Assembly (NCBI RefSeq): GCF_002298975.1
Contig: NZ_DBMV01000030.1
Coordinates: 20,336-84,335 of the forward strand
Direction: 5' to 3'
DNA: 64,000 bases
DNA from: Ralstonia sp. UBA689
GTDB lineage: Bacteria; Pseudomonadota; Gammaproteobacteria; Burkholderiales; Burkholderiaceae
Shown here: positions 52,528-60,714 of the stretch, one piece after another
How the letters are laid out: each line of letters starts with the position of its first letter
Numbering within the stretch: the first letter of the stretch is position 1
Program-made: the position numbers and the translations under genes
Notes under the pieces: generated by a model
What the model was told of the DNA's origin: nothing
Database searches by the model: none
The model's input: the letters and a program-made list of their open reading frames with translations, nothing else

Positions 52528-52866
52528 TCAAGCCTTCTTCAAGAACTCCGGCTTGAGCAGGTAGCTCACGCCGTCGATCTTGCAGTCGATCGGATGGTCG
52601 CCCGAGACGAAGCGGATGTTCTTGATCTTCGTGCCGGCCTTGAGCGTGCCAGACCCGCCCTTGAGCTTCAGATCCTTGACGAGGGTGGCCGAATCGCCAG
52701 CGTTCAGCACGTTGCCGTTGGCGTCCTTGATGACGACCTCGGCTTCCGCTTCTTCTTCCGGTGCCGATGCGCTCCATTCATGCGCGCAATCCGGGCAGAT
52801 GTAGAGATCGCCATCCGGGTAGGTGTTTTCCGAAGCGCATTTCGGACAAGCTGGAATTGTGGACAT
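52528..52866 (-). CDS. yjdM: Zinc-ribbon protein YjdM (formerly PhnA)
   Basis: 112 residues, the usual length. N-terminal zinc ribbon with CPKC and CPDC (IPACPKCASENTYPDGDLYI), then an SH3-like domain with VIKDANGNVLNAGDSATLVK and KGGSGTLKAGTKI. Function in phosphonate metabolism is doubtful for this family. The start at 52866 excludes an arginine-rich upstream extension. Confidence 0.92.
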   Translation of the reverse strand: MSTIPACPKCASENTYPDGDLYICPDCAHEWSASAPEEEAEAEVVIKDANGNVLNAGDSATLVKDLKLKGGSGTLKAGTKIKNIRFVSGDHPIDCKIDGVSYLLKPEFLKKA

Positions 52867-52989
52867 AGCGGCTCGCTGTCGAGGAGGAGGAAAAAGAAAA
52901 AGGGGCCGTACTATAGCAGCCGCGACATGGCAGGCAGGTTGACGACTGTCACGCCGGGGCGCCAACCCCATCGTTTTCTGATGCGGCTG

Positions 52990-53072
52990 TCATTCGGGCC
53001 TGATGGGCGCCGCACCTTGCGGCCGGGTAGGCGGCGGGCTATACCGTGGCAGCGCCGGCCGGCACGGTCTTC
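52990..53072 (+). pseudogene. Decayed fragment of a Bcr/CflA-type MFS gene
   Basis: Bases 52994-53007 are identical to 52311-52324 of the intact MFS gene, and 53021-53068 match 52340-52387 at 40 of 48 positions; the stretch between is two bases shorter, shifting the frame. In the aligned frame it reads AG-stop-AAGYTVAAPAGTV against AGSAAIYTVAALPGTV. It is therefore a non-functional remnant of a duplicate or related gene, now the upstream region of the SRPBCC gene. Confidence 0.72.
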
Positions 53073-53107
53073 GTGCCGGGGCAATCGAAGACACCCCGGA
53101 GACCCTC

Positions 53108-53512
53108 GTGTGGATTCACGAAGACACCATCGAAACGTCTGCCTCCCCTGCCCGCATCTGGGCGCTGCTCGCCAACGTTGACCGTTGGGGCGACTGGAAT
53201 GCGGGTATCGAGCGCATCGAACTGCATGGGCCGTTTGCCGCCGGCACGCAGTTCACCATGCAGCCGCCCGGGCAGGACCCGTTCGTCAGCACACTCGTGG
53301 ACGTCCGGCCAAACGAAAGCTTCGTCGACGAAACGGTTGTCGATGGCACGCGCGTGCTGGTCGACCATCAGCTTGTCAGCCTGCCGTCGGGCAACACGCG
53401 GATCGTCTATCGCACCGAGATCACCGGGCCGGCCGCATCCGAGTTCGGGCCCATGGTGACATCCGATTTTCCTGACGTTCTCGCTGCGCTCAAGCGGCTG
53501 GCGGAACAGTGA
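53108..53512 (+). CDS. SRPBCC (START-like) family protein
   Basis: 134 residues from a GTG at 53108 with GGAG six bases upstream. The helix-grip fold opens with IHEDTIETSASPARIWALLA and DRWGDWNAGIERIEL, and ends with a long C-terminal helix. These proteins bind hydrophobic ligands, e.g. polyketide cyclase-like or AHSA1-like members. The longer frame from 53003 runs through the MFS remnant and is rejected. Ligand unknown. Confidence 0.82.
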   Translation: MWIHEDTIETSASPARIWALLANVDRWGDWNAGIERIELHGPFAAGTQFTMQPPGQDPFVSTLVDVRPNESFVDETVVDGTRVLVDHQLVSLPSGNTRIVYRTEITGPAASEFGPMVTSDFPDVLAALKRLAEQ

Positions 53513-53607
53513 GCCAGCCGGCGCGGAACCTGCCGTGGGGGCCGCGCCGTTCGGTATGATCCGGCCTACGATCATCCGAAGTTCCACTTGAAAGCAGGAA
53601 GGACACC

Positions 53608-53955
53608 ATGGGCGAAGCTAAACGACGCGGCACGCAAGCCGAACGCATTTCACAGGCGCATGCCCGGCTGGACGCACTGCGTCCAGAAAAACTGGTCTGC
53701 GGCGCCTGCCAGACCGCCTTTACCGAATTCGAAGGGGTGGAGCCGCGCGACATGCCTGGCATCCACGCCATCTTCGGCGGTGAATGCCCGAACTGCGGCG
53801 AGAGCGTGATCTCATTCAATGGCGAACCCGAAGCCGTGGCTGCCGCCATGCTGGCGTACCAGCAAGCGATGGAGAACGCCAAGCTCGGCGCGCAGACGCA
53901 GGAAGGCAAACACATGCCGTACGTGGACGAAGAAGACAAACCCACGCAGCACTGA
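53608..53955 (+). CDS. Small cysteine-pair protein of unknown function
   Basis: 115 residues. Two CxxC pairs, CGAC (about 32-35) and CPNC (about 60-63), could form a zinc ribbon; the tail is acidic (PYVDEEDKP). The N-terminus MGEAKRRGTQAERISQAHAR is a basic helix. GGAAGGA gives a good ribosome site. It is followed seven bases later by a DUF1653 gene on the same strand. Confidence 0.75.
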   Translation: MGEAKRRGTQAERISQAHARLDALRPEKLVCGACQTAFTEFEGVEPRDMPGIHAIFGGECPNCGESVISFNGEPEAVAAAMLAYQQAMENAKLGAQTQEGKHMPYVDEEDKPTQH

Positions 53956-53962
53956 GCGCGTC

Positions 53963-54181
53963 ATGGACAACAACAAGAACACGCAGGCGCACCGCTACCG
54001 CCACTACAAGGGCGGCGAGTACGAGTGGCTGTGCGAGGCGACGTACGAACCCGATCCCGCCATCAAGATGACGGTCTACCGTGCCGCCAACGGCACCATC
54101 TGGACGCGTCCGTCGACGATGTTCCATGAGATGGTGGAAGTCGACGGCCGACAGGTGCCGCGTTTCGTGCCCATCGACTGA
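53963..54181 (+). CDS. DUF1653 family protein
   Basis: 72 residues with YRHYKGGEYEWLCEATYEPD and VYRAANGTIWTRPSTMFHEM, the beta-rich DUF1653 pattern. Function unknown. It follows the cysteine-pair protein by seven bases and abuts the DUF817 gene (stop then ATG without gap), suggesting one transcript. Confidence 0.85.
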   Translation: MDNNKNTQAHRYRHYKGGEYEWLCEATYEPDPAIKMTVYRAANGTIWTRPSTMFHEMVEVDGRQVPRFVPID

Positions 54182-55066
54182 ATGCCGGCGGAAACGGCTT
54201 CGGTACGCGCGGGCCTGCGGGCCCGCTTTACGTATTGGCGAGATTTGACCGGCGCCTGGGCTGCGCGCCATGGGCAGACTGCGGCAGCCTTGCACGAGTT
54301 TGTCGTCTTCGGCATCAAGCAAGCGTGGGCGTGCCTGTTCGGCGGGCTGATGGTCGCTCTCTTGATTGGCACGCACCTCTGGTATCCGGCCGATGTGTCG
54401 ATCGCCCGTTATGACGCGCTGACCATCGCCGCGGTCAGCATCCAGGTCGCCCTGCTCTGGCTGAAGCTTGAGACGTGGGACGAGGCCAAGGTGATTCTGA
54501 TGTTCCACGCGGCCGGCACGGGCATGGAGGTGTTCAAGACGGCGGTCGGCTCGTGGATCTATCCGGAGGCATCGGTATTGCGCATCGGCGGCGTGCCGCT
54601 TTTTACCGGCTTCATGTATGCCGCGGTGGGCAGCTATATCGCCCGGGCGTGGCGCGAGTTCGACCTGCGCTTCTCGCACCATCCACCGCTGGTGGTGACG
54701 GCCCTGCTCTCGCTGGGCATCTACGTAAATTTCTTCCTGCACCACTACTGGTGGGACTTGCGCTACGTGTTGATGGCGCTGATTGCCGTAGCGTTCCGAC
54801 GCTGCTGGATTCACTTCCGCATCGATCGCATGCACCGGCGCATGCCGTTCCTGCTGGGCTTCACGCTGGTGGCGCTGTTCATCTGGCTGGCGGAGAACAT
54901 CGGCACGTTCACGCGCACGTGGCTCTATCCGAACCAGTTGCAGGGGTGGGAAATGGTGTCTACAGCCAAGCTCGGCGCATGGTTCCTGCTGACCATCATG
55001 AGCTACGTGATGGTGACGCTGGTCAATAAGCCGCAGCCTGTCGGCGATATGCGGCCGCTCGGCTGA
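54182..55066 (+). CDS. DUF817 family membrane protein
   Basis: 294 residues with about eight membrane helices, among them FGIKQAWACLFGGLMVALLI, ALTIAAVSIQVALLWLKLET and LGAWFLLTIMSYVMVTLV. The motif HAAGTGMEVFKTAVGSWIYP and GFMYAAVGSYIARAWREF are conserved in the family. Starts directly after the DUF1653 stop. Function unknown. Confidence 0.87.
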   Translation: MPAETASVRAGLRARFTYWRDLTGAWAARHGQTAAALHEFVVFGIKQAWACLFGGLMVALLIGTHLWYPADVSIARYDALTIAAVSIQVALLWLKLETWDEAKVILMFHAAGTGMEVFKTAVGSWIYPEASVLRIGGVPLFTGFMYAAVGSYIARAWREFDLRFSHHPPLVVTALLSLGIYVNFFLHHYWWDLRYVLMALIAVAFRRCWIHFRIDRMHRRMPFLLGFTLVALFIWLAENIGTFTRTWLYPNQLQGWEMVSTAKLGAWFLLTIMSYVMVTLVNKPQPVGDMRPLG

Positions 55067-55224
55067 GATTTAATTTCCATGCAATATGGATCTTCCAAAA
55101 ACAAAAATCACCACAATTATCTCGGCGCAATCGAGTTAAGCGTAAACCCGTTATTTGATTAATTTGCGGGCGCATGGATGCCTCTCTACGATGAATAAAA
55201 CAATGTCACGAAATCATCAAAGAG
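55067..55224 (+). promoter_or_regulatory. A/T-rich promoter region of the aminotransferase-aminomutase-amidinotransferase operon
   Basis: 158 bases visibly richer in A/T than the surroundings. A weak promoter can be read as TTGCGG (55164-55169), 17 bases, TACGAT (55187-55192). The first gene has AAAGAG touching its ATG, so translation initiation looks inefficient or depends on structure. Confidence 0.4.
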
Positions 55225-56589
55225 ATGGCAAACCTAAACGAGGGGGACGCCCGCCAGCGCGCCGCCAAGGTGCTGGCGGGAGGGGTATCCAATGGCTGGA
55301 ATATCCTGCCCGGTGGTCCACGGTATTTTCGTGATGCGCATGGCCCGTATTTAATTGATCTGAACGGGAATCAGCATCTGGATTTCCAGCTTGGCTGGGG
55401 CGCATTGCTGCTCGGACATAATCCGACCGCTTTGCGCAATGCATTATCTTCGGTGCTCGAAGAAGGCGGTTTCCTGCTGCAAGTGGAAACCGAGCGGCAC
55501 ATTCGACTGGCCGAACGCCTTTGCGAGCGCATCCCCTGCGCGGAGCGCGTACGCCTTGCCAACAGCGGAACCGAAGCCACCATGTTTGCCGTGCGTCTGG
55601 CCCGCGCGCGCACCGGCCGGCATCGCATCGTCAAGTTCGAAGGGCATTTCCACGGTCTGCACGAGAACCTGCTGTTCGGCACCGATGGCGCCCCGCGCCT
55701 TGGCCTGCGGCGCGCCGACGGCAGCCTGGAGAGCATCGCCGCCTCTGCCGGCATTCCGCCTGCCTTCAGCGAGGCTTGCCTCACCCTGCCCTTTAACGAT
55801 ACCGATGCGTTTGCCCGCTGCCTGCAGGCACATGCGCATGAGATCGCGGCGGTGATCCTGGAGCCGATCTGCTTCAACCTTGGCGTGATTCCGGCGTCTG
55901 CGACGTTTCTGTCGGCCGTGCGTGCGTTGACGACTCAACACGGCATCGCGTTGATCTTCGATGAGGTGTTGACGGGCTTTCGCGTGACGCCTGGCACGGC
56001 GCAGGCGCGACTGGGCGTGACCCCCGACCTGACCTGTCTTGGAAAGGCGCTCGGCTGCGGCATGCCCATTGCCGCGGTGGTCGGCCGCCAGGCGTGGATG
56101 GATGGGCTCGCACCGATCGGCAACGTTGAGATGAGTGGCACCAGCACCGGCCGCATCCTGAACGTCGTGGGCGCACTGGCGGCCCTGGAAGCCACTGCCG
56201 AGCCCGGTTTCCACGCGCATCTTGAGCATCTGCAACGGCGGCTGATCCACGGCCTGCGCGAGTTGCTGGCGCGTCACGGCGTGCCTGCCGTGGTCAACGG
56301 ATGCGGTGGCCGCATCGGGCTGTATCTGGGGCTGGAGCGATTGCCATCAAGCCTGCCCGAGATCGCCGCCCAGTGGGACGAAGCCTTCCATCTGCGCTGC
56401 CAGGCCGACCTGCAGGCGCGCGGGCTGTATGGCTTTCTGAGCGCGCTGCCCTTTCACCCTGAGGCGATCACGCTGTGCGCGGCGCATACCGATGCCGACG
56501 TCGATACCGCGCTCGAACGCTTTGACGACGTTCTGCAGCGCAACCCGTACACCCGAGCCCGCCACACGCAGCACGCCTTCGGCGCCTGA
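55225..56589 (+). CDS. Class III aminotransferase, glutamate-1-semialdehyde aminomutase-like
   Basis: 454-residue PLP enzyme. K274 in DLTCLGKALGCGMPIAAVV binds PLP; DEVLTGFR carries the pyridine-N aspartate, and SGTEATMFAVRLARARTGR is the phosphate/substrate region as in HemL. The N-terminus GGVSNGWNILPGGPRYFRDA also resembles GSA aminotransferases, but genome context (radical SAM aminomutase and amidinotransferase) points away from tetrapyrrole synthesis. It probably transaminates or isomerises an omega- or beta-amino group. First gene of a three-gene operon. Confidence 0.87.
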   Translation: MANLNEGDARQRAAKVLAGGVSNGWNILPGGPRYFRDAHGPYLIDLNGNQHLDFQLGWGALLLGHNPTALRNALSSVLEEGGFLLQVETERHIRLAERLCERIPCAERVRLANSGTEATMFAVRLARARTGRHRIVKFEGHFHGLHENLLFGTDGAPRLGLRRADGSLESIAASAGIPPAFSEACLTLPFNDTDAFARCLQAHAHEIAAVILEPICFNLGVIPASATFLSAVRALTTQHGIALIFDEVLTGFRVTPGTAQARLGVTPDLTCLGKALGCGMPIAAVVGRQAWMDGLAPIGNVEMSGTSTGRILNVVGALAALEATAEPGFHAHLEHLQRRLIHGLRELLARHGVPAVVNGCGGRIGLYLGLERLPSSLPEIAAQWDEAFHLRCQADLQARGLYGFLSALPFHPEAITLCAAHTDADVDTALERFDDVLQRNPYTRARHTQHAFGA

Positions 56590-56606
56590 CCACACTGGGA
56601 GGATCT

Positions 56607-57650
56607 ATGGCAACACGCACCCTGACCTTGCTGTCCGAAGCCACCGGCAAACCATTGGCCGAGATGGATGCGGTGAGCCAGCGCTATCCATTTGCCATCT
56701 CGACCTTCCTGCGCAGTCGCGTGCTCAGCGGCGAGTATTCCCCCGAGGCCCTACGCCAATTTCTGCCCGATGCCCGCGAGCTGTGGACCGCCCCCGGCTA
56801 CACCTCCGACCCGACGGGCGAATCGGATCTGCATCCCGAGCCCAGCATCCTGCACGTCTACGGCAACCGGCTGGCGTTGATCCTGACCTACCGCTGCCTC
56901 GTCTATTGCCGGTTCTGCTTCCGCAAGCACGTGGTCGGCTTTGGAGAGAGCCGCGTGCCCGCCGAGGAAATCGATCGCGGTATTGCCTACATCGAGGCGC
57001 ATCCCGAGATTTCCGACATCCTGCTTTCCGGTGGCGACCCGCTGGCCATCTCCAATGCGCAACTGCTGCCGCTGCTGCGCCGGCTGGTGGCGATCCCGCA
57101 CCTGAAGGTGATCCGCATCGACAGCCGCGCGCTCAACGCCATGCCCGAGCGCTTTGACGATGAACTGCTGGACTTCTTCAGTGCCCATCCGCACTTCTGG
57201 TACTACGCTCACCTGAACCATCCCGACGACGTTGACCACCCCGACGTTCTGGCCGCTGCCCGGCGGCTGCGGGCAGCCGGTGTGCCGATCTACAACCAGT
57301 GCGTGCTGCTGCGTGGCGTCAACGACCGGCCGCAGACCCTGCGCCGGTTGATGGAGCTGTGCTATGTCAACAAGATCCTGCCGTACAACCTGTACGTGCT
57401 CGATCGAGTGGAAGGCGCGACGCACTTTGCACTGGAAGACCATGAGGTGGCCGCGCTGTATCGCAGCCTGGCCGATCTGTCCGGGCCGGCGCAGCCGCTG
57501 CTTGTCTACGTGGGCACCGACAGCAAGAAACGGCGCATGACCAACTCCGACATCCACGACATCGGCGCCTTCCTGCGTGCACGCCACCGCGAGCTGGCCG
57601 CACCGCTTGCGGCCGATACGCGCCTGGCCGCCATGGGAGCCGCGCAATGA
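56607..57650 (+). CDS. KamA-family radical SAM amino acid 2,3-aminomutase
   Basis: 347 residues. The [4Fe-4S] motif is C97-LVY-C101-RF-C104, the CxxxCxxC of radical SAM enzymes, in the KamA setting RCLVYCRFCFRKHVVGFGES. LLSGGDPLAISNAQL and the PYNLYVLDRVEGATHF region follow lysine 2,3-aminomutase. A lysine in TDSKKRRMTN aligns with the PLP lysine of EpmB-type enzymes. Length is close to EpmB (342) and shorter than clostridial KamA (416). It would move the alpha-amino group of lysine or a related amino acid to C3. An efp/EpmA partner is absent here. Overlaps the next gene by ATGA. Confidence 0.87.
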   Translation: MATRTLTLLSEATGKPLAEMDAVSQRYPFAISTFLRSRVLSGEYSPEALRQFLPDARELWTAPGYTSDPTGESDLHPEPSILHVYGNRLALILTYRCLVYCRFCFRKHVVGFGESRVPAEEIDRGIAYIEAHPEISDILLSGGDPLAISNAQLLPLLRRLVAIPHLKVIRIDSRALNAMPERFDDELLDFFSAHPHFWYYAHLNHPDDVDHPDVLAAARRLRAAGVPIYNQCVLLRGVNDRPQTLRRLMELCYVNKILPYNLYVLDRVEGATHFALEDHEVAALYRSLADLSGPAQPLLVYVGTDSKKRRMTNSDIHDIGAFLRARHRELAAPLAADTRLAAMGAAQ

Positions 57651-58774
57651 ACGCGCCGCACGACACCGCCGCGCTCGGCGCGCAGGCTGGCGCGGTGGTC
57701 TGGAGCGTTGACGAGTGGAGCCCGCTGGAGGAGGTGATCGTCGGCTGCGTGGACGAGGCGATCCTGCCGGCGTGGGACGTGGTAAACGCCGTGACCGTGC
57801 CCGAGGGCGAGTGGGATGCCATCGCGCGCGACCTGACCGCAGGCAAGGGCAAGGGACACCCCTATCCCCCCGAGTTGGTTGAAGCGGGCCGTCGCGCGGC
57901 GGCCAATCTGGTGCGCTTGCTGGAAGCCGAGGGCGTCAAGGTGCGGCGCCCGGAGTTGCCAGCCGCCAGCCAATCGTTTTCCACACCCGAATGGGTGGTG
58001 GAAAGCGGCTTCTGCGCTGCCAACCCGCGCGACGTCATGCTGGTGATAGGCGACGAGATCATCGAAGCGCCGATGGCCGACCGCACCCGCTATTTTGAGA
58101 TCTGGCCCTATCGGCCGCTGCTCAAGGCGTATTTCCAGGCCGGTGCCCGCTGGACGGCGGCGCCCAAGCCGCAGTTGTCCGATGCGTTGTACGACGCGAG
58201 CTATCGGCGCCCTGCCCCGGGCGAGCCGATGCGCTACATCGTCTCGGAGTTCGAGCCGGTGTTCGACGCTGCCGAATTTGCCCGCTGCGGCCGCGACCTC
58301 TTCACGCAGTTGAGTCACACCACCAACCGCGCCGGCATCGCATGGCTGCAGCGTCATCTGGGGGAAGACTTCCGTATCCACGTGTTGCCCGGCATCAACC
58401 CCGAGGCCATCCATCTGGACTCGACTTTCGTGCCGCTGGCAGAGGGCCGTGCCTTGGTCAATCCGGCGTATCTGGACCTGTCGCGCCTGCCGCCAGTGCT
58501 CAAGTCGTGGGAGTTGCTGGTAGCACCGCCGGGCAGCGCCACGCCCGTGCCGCACCAGGGATTGCTCAGTGAATGGATCCACCTGAACGTGCTGTCGCTC
58601 GACGGCGAGCGCATCATCGTCGAGGCCAGCCAGACGCCGCTGATCGACGCGCTCAGGCGTTGGGGGTTCAAGCCGATTCCGTGCGCTTTTGAAGGGTACT
58701 ACCCGTTCATCGGCTCACTGCACTGTGCGACGCTGGACGTCCGGCGCTGCGGGACGCTGCAAAGCTATTTCTAG
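57647..58774 (+). CDS. L-arginine amidinotransferase (AGAT/AmtA-like)
   Basis: 375 residues. The catalytic triad is D207 (EPVFDAAEFARCGRD), H256 (EAIHLDSTFVPL) and C360 (IGSLHCATLDVRR). The spacings, 49 and 104 residues, are exactly those between D254, H303 and C407 of human glycine amidinotransferase. It takes an amidino group from arginine and places it on an amine acceptor: glycine in creatine synthesis, lysine in phaseolotoxin (AmtA), others in natural products. Together with the aminomutase and aminotransferase it suggests synthesis of a guanidino amino acid. Confidence 0.9.
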   Translation: MNAPHDTAALGAQAGAVVWSVDEWSPLEEVIVGCVDEAILPAWDVVNAVTVPEGEWDAIARDLTAGKGKGHPYPPELVEAGRRAAANLVRLLEAEGVKVRRPELPAASQSFSTPEWVVESGFCAANPRDVMLVIGDEIIEAPMADRTRYFEIWPYRPLLKAYFQAGARWTAAPKPQLSDALYDASYRRPAPGEPMRYIVSEFEPVFDAAEFARCGRDLFTQLSHTTNRAGIAWLQRHLGEDFRIHVLPGINPEAIHLDSTFVPLAEGRALVNPAYLDLSRLPPVLKSWELLVAPPGSATPVPHQGLLSEWIHLNVLSLDGERIIVEASQTPLIDALRRWGFKPIPCAFEGYYPFIGSLHCATLDVRRCGTLQSYF

Positions 58775-58802
58775 CGCTGGCGCCAGGCCGAGTGCCTGGG
58801 CC

Positions 58803-59312
58803 TCACCCTGCCGCGTGCCGGCGCTCCAGCTCAGCCGGCGCCGGAACCCGATGTTCGAACGTGACACGTACGCGGCGTGAGAACTGCAGGTAGACGCCGC
58901 ACGTCAGGATCATCGCTGCGGCCACCGTCAGACCTTCGATGACAGTTGCGCGCGCGCCGGGAACGCCGCCCGCCATCAGTATCAGTCCGATCAGCGGCGG
59001 CAATAGCGCCATATGCACGATCATCGCAGGCCGGAACGCGCTGTCGTGCGTGATGGCCAGCACCAGCACCGTCACGCAAGAGATCAGGTACAACAGCGTG
59101 GTGAGGTTGACGGCCCCGCTGCCCGGCGTATCGGCGTTGAAGAGATCGGCGCCAGCCACTTGCAAGGCGTCGATCGACAACCCTTGCCAGAACACCCACG
59201 TCGGCCCCGCAATCGCGATGGCGAGCACCCATGGCAGCCACCCGGCAATGCCATACAGCGGATGATGTTCCGCTTCGATCGGATCGATGTCGATCCAGCG
59301 ATGCATCAGCAT
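58803..59312 (-). CDS. Four-helix membrane protein of unknown function
   Basis: 169 residues. Hydrophobic segments at roughly 18-38 (WLPWVLAIAIAGPTWVFW), 58-80 (TTLLYLISCVTVLVLAI), 88-112 (IVHMALLPPLIGLILMAGG) and 115-138 (EGLTVAAAMILTCGVYL) predict four helices. The N-terminus MLMHRWIDIDPIEAEHHPLY is cytoplasmic-looking. No family recognised. Starts at 59312 or 59306; the former has a GGGGGTG stretch upstream. Confidence 0.65.
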   Translation of the reverse strand: MLMHRWIDIDPIEAEHHPLYGIAGWLPWVLAIAIAGPTWVFWQGLSIDALQVAGADLFNADTPGSGAVNLTTLLYLISCVTVLVLAITHDSAFRPAMIVHMALLPPLIGLILMAGGVPGARATVIEGLTVAAAMILTCGVYLQFSRRVRVTFEHRVPAPAELERRHAAG

Positions 59313-59436
59313 GGCGCACCCCCACTTCCTTGTTCCCCTGTTTTGAAGCTTAGGTCGCTGGGCGGGGCGCGCAATGCAGGAGGAACCCTGAGCGCACACG
59401 CGGGTTGCGCCACATCAACGATCAATGGCTACGCCA

Positions 59437-59955
59437 CTATCGACGGAAAAGGCGAGGACGGTCCGGGTCGTACAGCGGGTCGGGGGTGATCTGCGTGAGC
59501 TGCAGCACGCAGGCCGCGTCAAAGTAGAAATGCATCAGCGATGGCCAGACGTCGTCCGACTTGAAGCGGTACGACCAGACCAGCCGATCCATGCGGGAGA
59601 AGTACGCCGTTTCGACCGGCTTGCCGAAATGCCGCAGCACGTCGTCCCGGGTCCAGACGCCGATCTTGGCTTGGGCAAATTCGAGGCTGCTCAGCACTTG
59701 CTTGAAAGCGATGAGTTTGCCGCCGGCATCAAAGTCGGCGGCGTAGGTGAACTGGCCATACGGCTGGGTCGGATACAGCCAGCGCGTGCCGCCATCGAGC
59801 GGGTAGGCCTCGCGCGGCGGGCCGAATTGCGCTTGCACCGTGGCTTGATCGTCGCCGATCAGCCGCTGTCCTTTGGTCACCGGGGATTCCAACGCCGCAC
59901 ATCCCGCCATCACGGCCACCATTGCCGTGACCACCAGCCAACGCATCGCGCGCAT
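59437..59955 (-). CDS. Lipoprotein of unknown function with two BamE-like repeats
   Basis: 172 residues. The ATG at 59955 has GGAGG eight bases upstream; signal peptide MRAMRWLVVTAMVAVMAGCA ends in lipobox VMAGC with C19. The body has two similar pieces, LIGDDQATVQAQFGPPREAY and GVWTRDDVLRHFGKPVETAY, reminiscent of the SmpA/BamE small-lipoprotein fold. Likely outer-membrane anchored. Adjacent to bioD but unrelated in function as far as can be seen. Confidence 0.78.
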   Translation of the reverse strand: MRAMRWLVVTAMVAVMAGCAALESPVTKGQRLIGDDQATVQAQFGPPREAYPLDGGTRWLYPTQPYGQFTYAADFDAGGKLIAFKQVLSSLEFAQAKIGVWTRDDVLRHFGKPVETAYFSRMDRLVWSYRFKSDDVWPSLMHFYFDAACVLQLTQITPDPLYDPDRPRLFRR

Positions 59956-60011
59956 GACAGCCGCCTCCATCCAGCAGATTCAAAGCGGGCAGTGTAGCGC
60001 CGCGCAGCGTT

Positions 60012-60701
60012 TCATTGCACAAGCAACGGGGTGATGTCGAGGTGCGCCGCGGCCAAGCGCGCATCGGCATGCGGCAGGCGCGGGATGGTGCCCAGGTGGG
60101 GCACGTTGATCCAGTGGCGCAGGGTGGCAACGTTGTCGGCAAGCCCCGCCATGGCGGGATCGACCACGTTGCCGACCCAGCCGGCCAGGCGCAGCCCGCG
60201 CGCGGCAATCGCTTCGGCAGTGAGTGCGGCGTGGTTCAGGCAGCCCAGGCGCAGCCCCACGACCAGCACCACCGGCAGGTCCAACCCGACCGCCATCTCC
60301 GCCGTATCGAAGTCGTCCGACAGCGGCACGCGAAAGCCGCCCACACCCTCCACCACCACAGCATCCGCCAGCGATCTGGCCTGCACGAATGCGTCGAGGA
60401 TGGGCGGCAGCGTAATGGTCACGCCCTCGCGCGCGGCAGCAAGGTGCGGTGACATCGGCGCGCCTAGCAGCCACGGGCAGATCGTCGTAAGCGGCAAGTC
60501 GACCGAAGCGGCGGCGCGCAGTTGCTCGATGTCTTCGTTGGTGCGCGCAGGTGCAACGGACAAGGTACCGGCGGCAATCGGCTTGAGACCGGCGGTGCGG
60601 TAACCGGCGTCGGCCAGCTTGGTCAGCAAGGCCGCGCTCACCAGCGTCTTGCCGATCTCGGTATCGGTGCCGGTGACGAAGCAGTCGAATCGTGCAGGCA
60701 T
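60012..60701 (-). CDS. bioD: Dethiobiotin synthetase
   Basis: 229 residues. The ATP loop is FVTGTDTEIGKTLVSAALL, followed by GLKPIAAG and VVEGVGGFRVPLSD, the BioD signatures. It forms the ureido ring of dethiobiotin from 7,8-diaminopelargonate, CO2 and ATP. The ATG at 60701 lies 13 bases after bioF stops. bioB, which often follows, is not present in the window. Confidence 0.93.
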   Translation of the reverse strand: MPARFDCFVTGTDTEIGKTLVSAALLTKLADAGYRTAGLKPIAAGTLSVAPARTNEDIEQLRAAASVDLPLTTICPWLLGAPMSPHLAAAREGVTITLPPILDAFVQARSLADAVVVEGVGGFRVPLSDDFDTAEMAVGLDLPVVLVVGLRLGCLNHAALTAEAIAARGLRLAGWVGNVVDPAMAGLADNVATLRHWINVPHLGTIPRLPHADARLAAAHLDITPLLVQ

Positions 60702-60714
60702 GGATGGCAACGGG

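Noticed and set aside
53003..53107. 35-codon N-terminal extension of the SRPBCC protein
   Set aside because: It is the MFS remnant read in another frame; the GTG at 53108 has a proper ribosome site and begins the fold.
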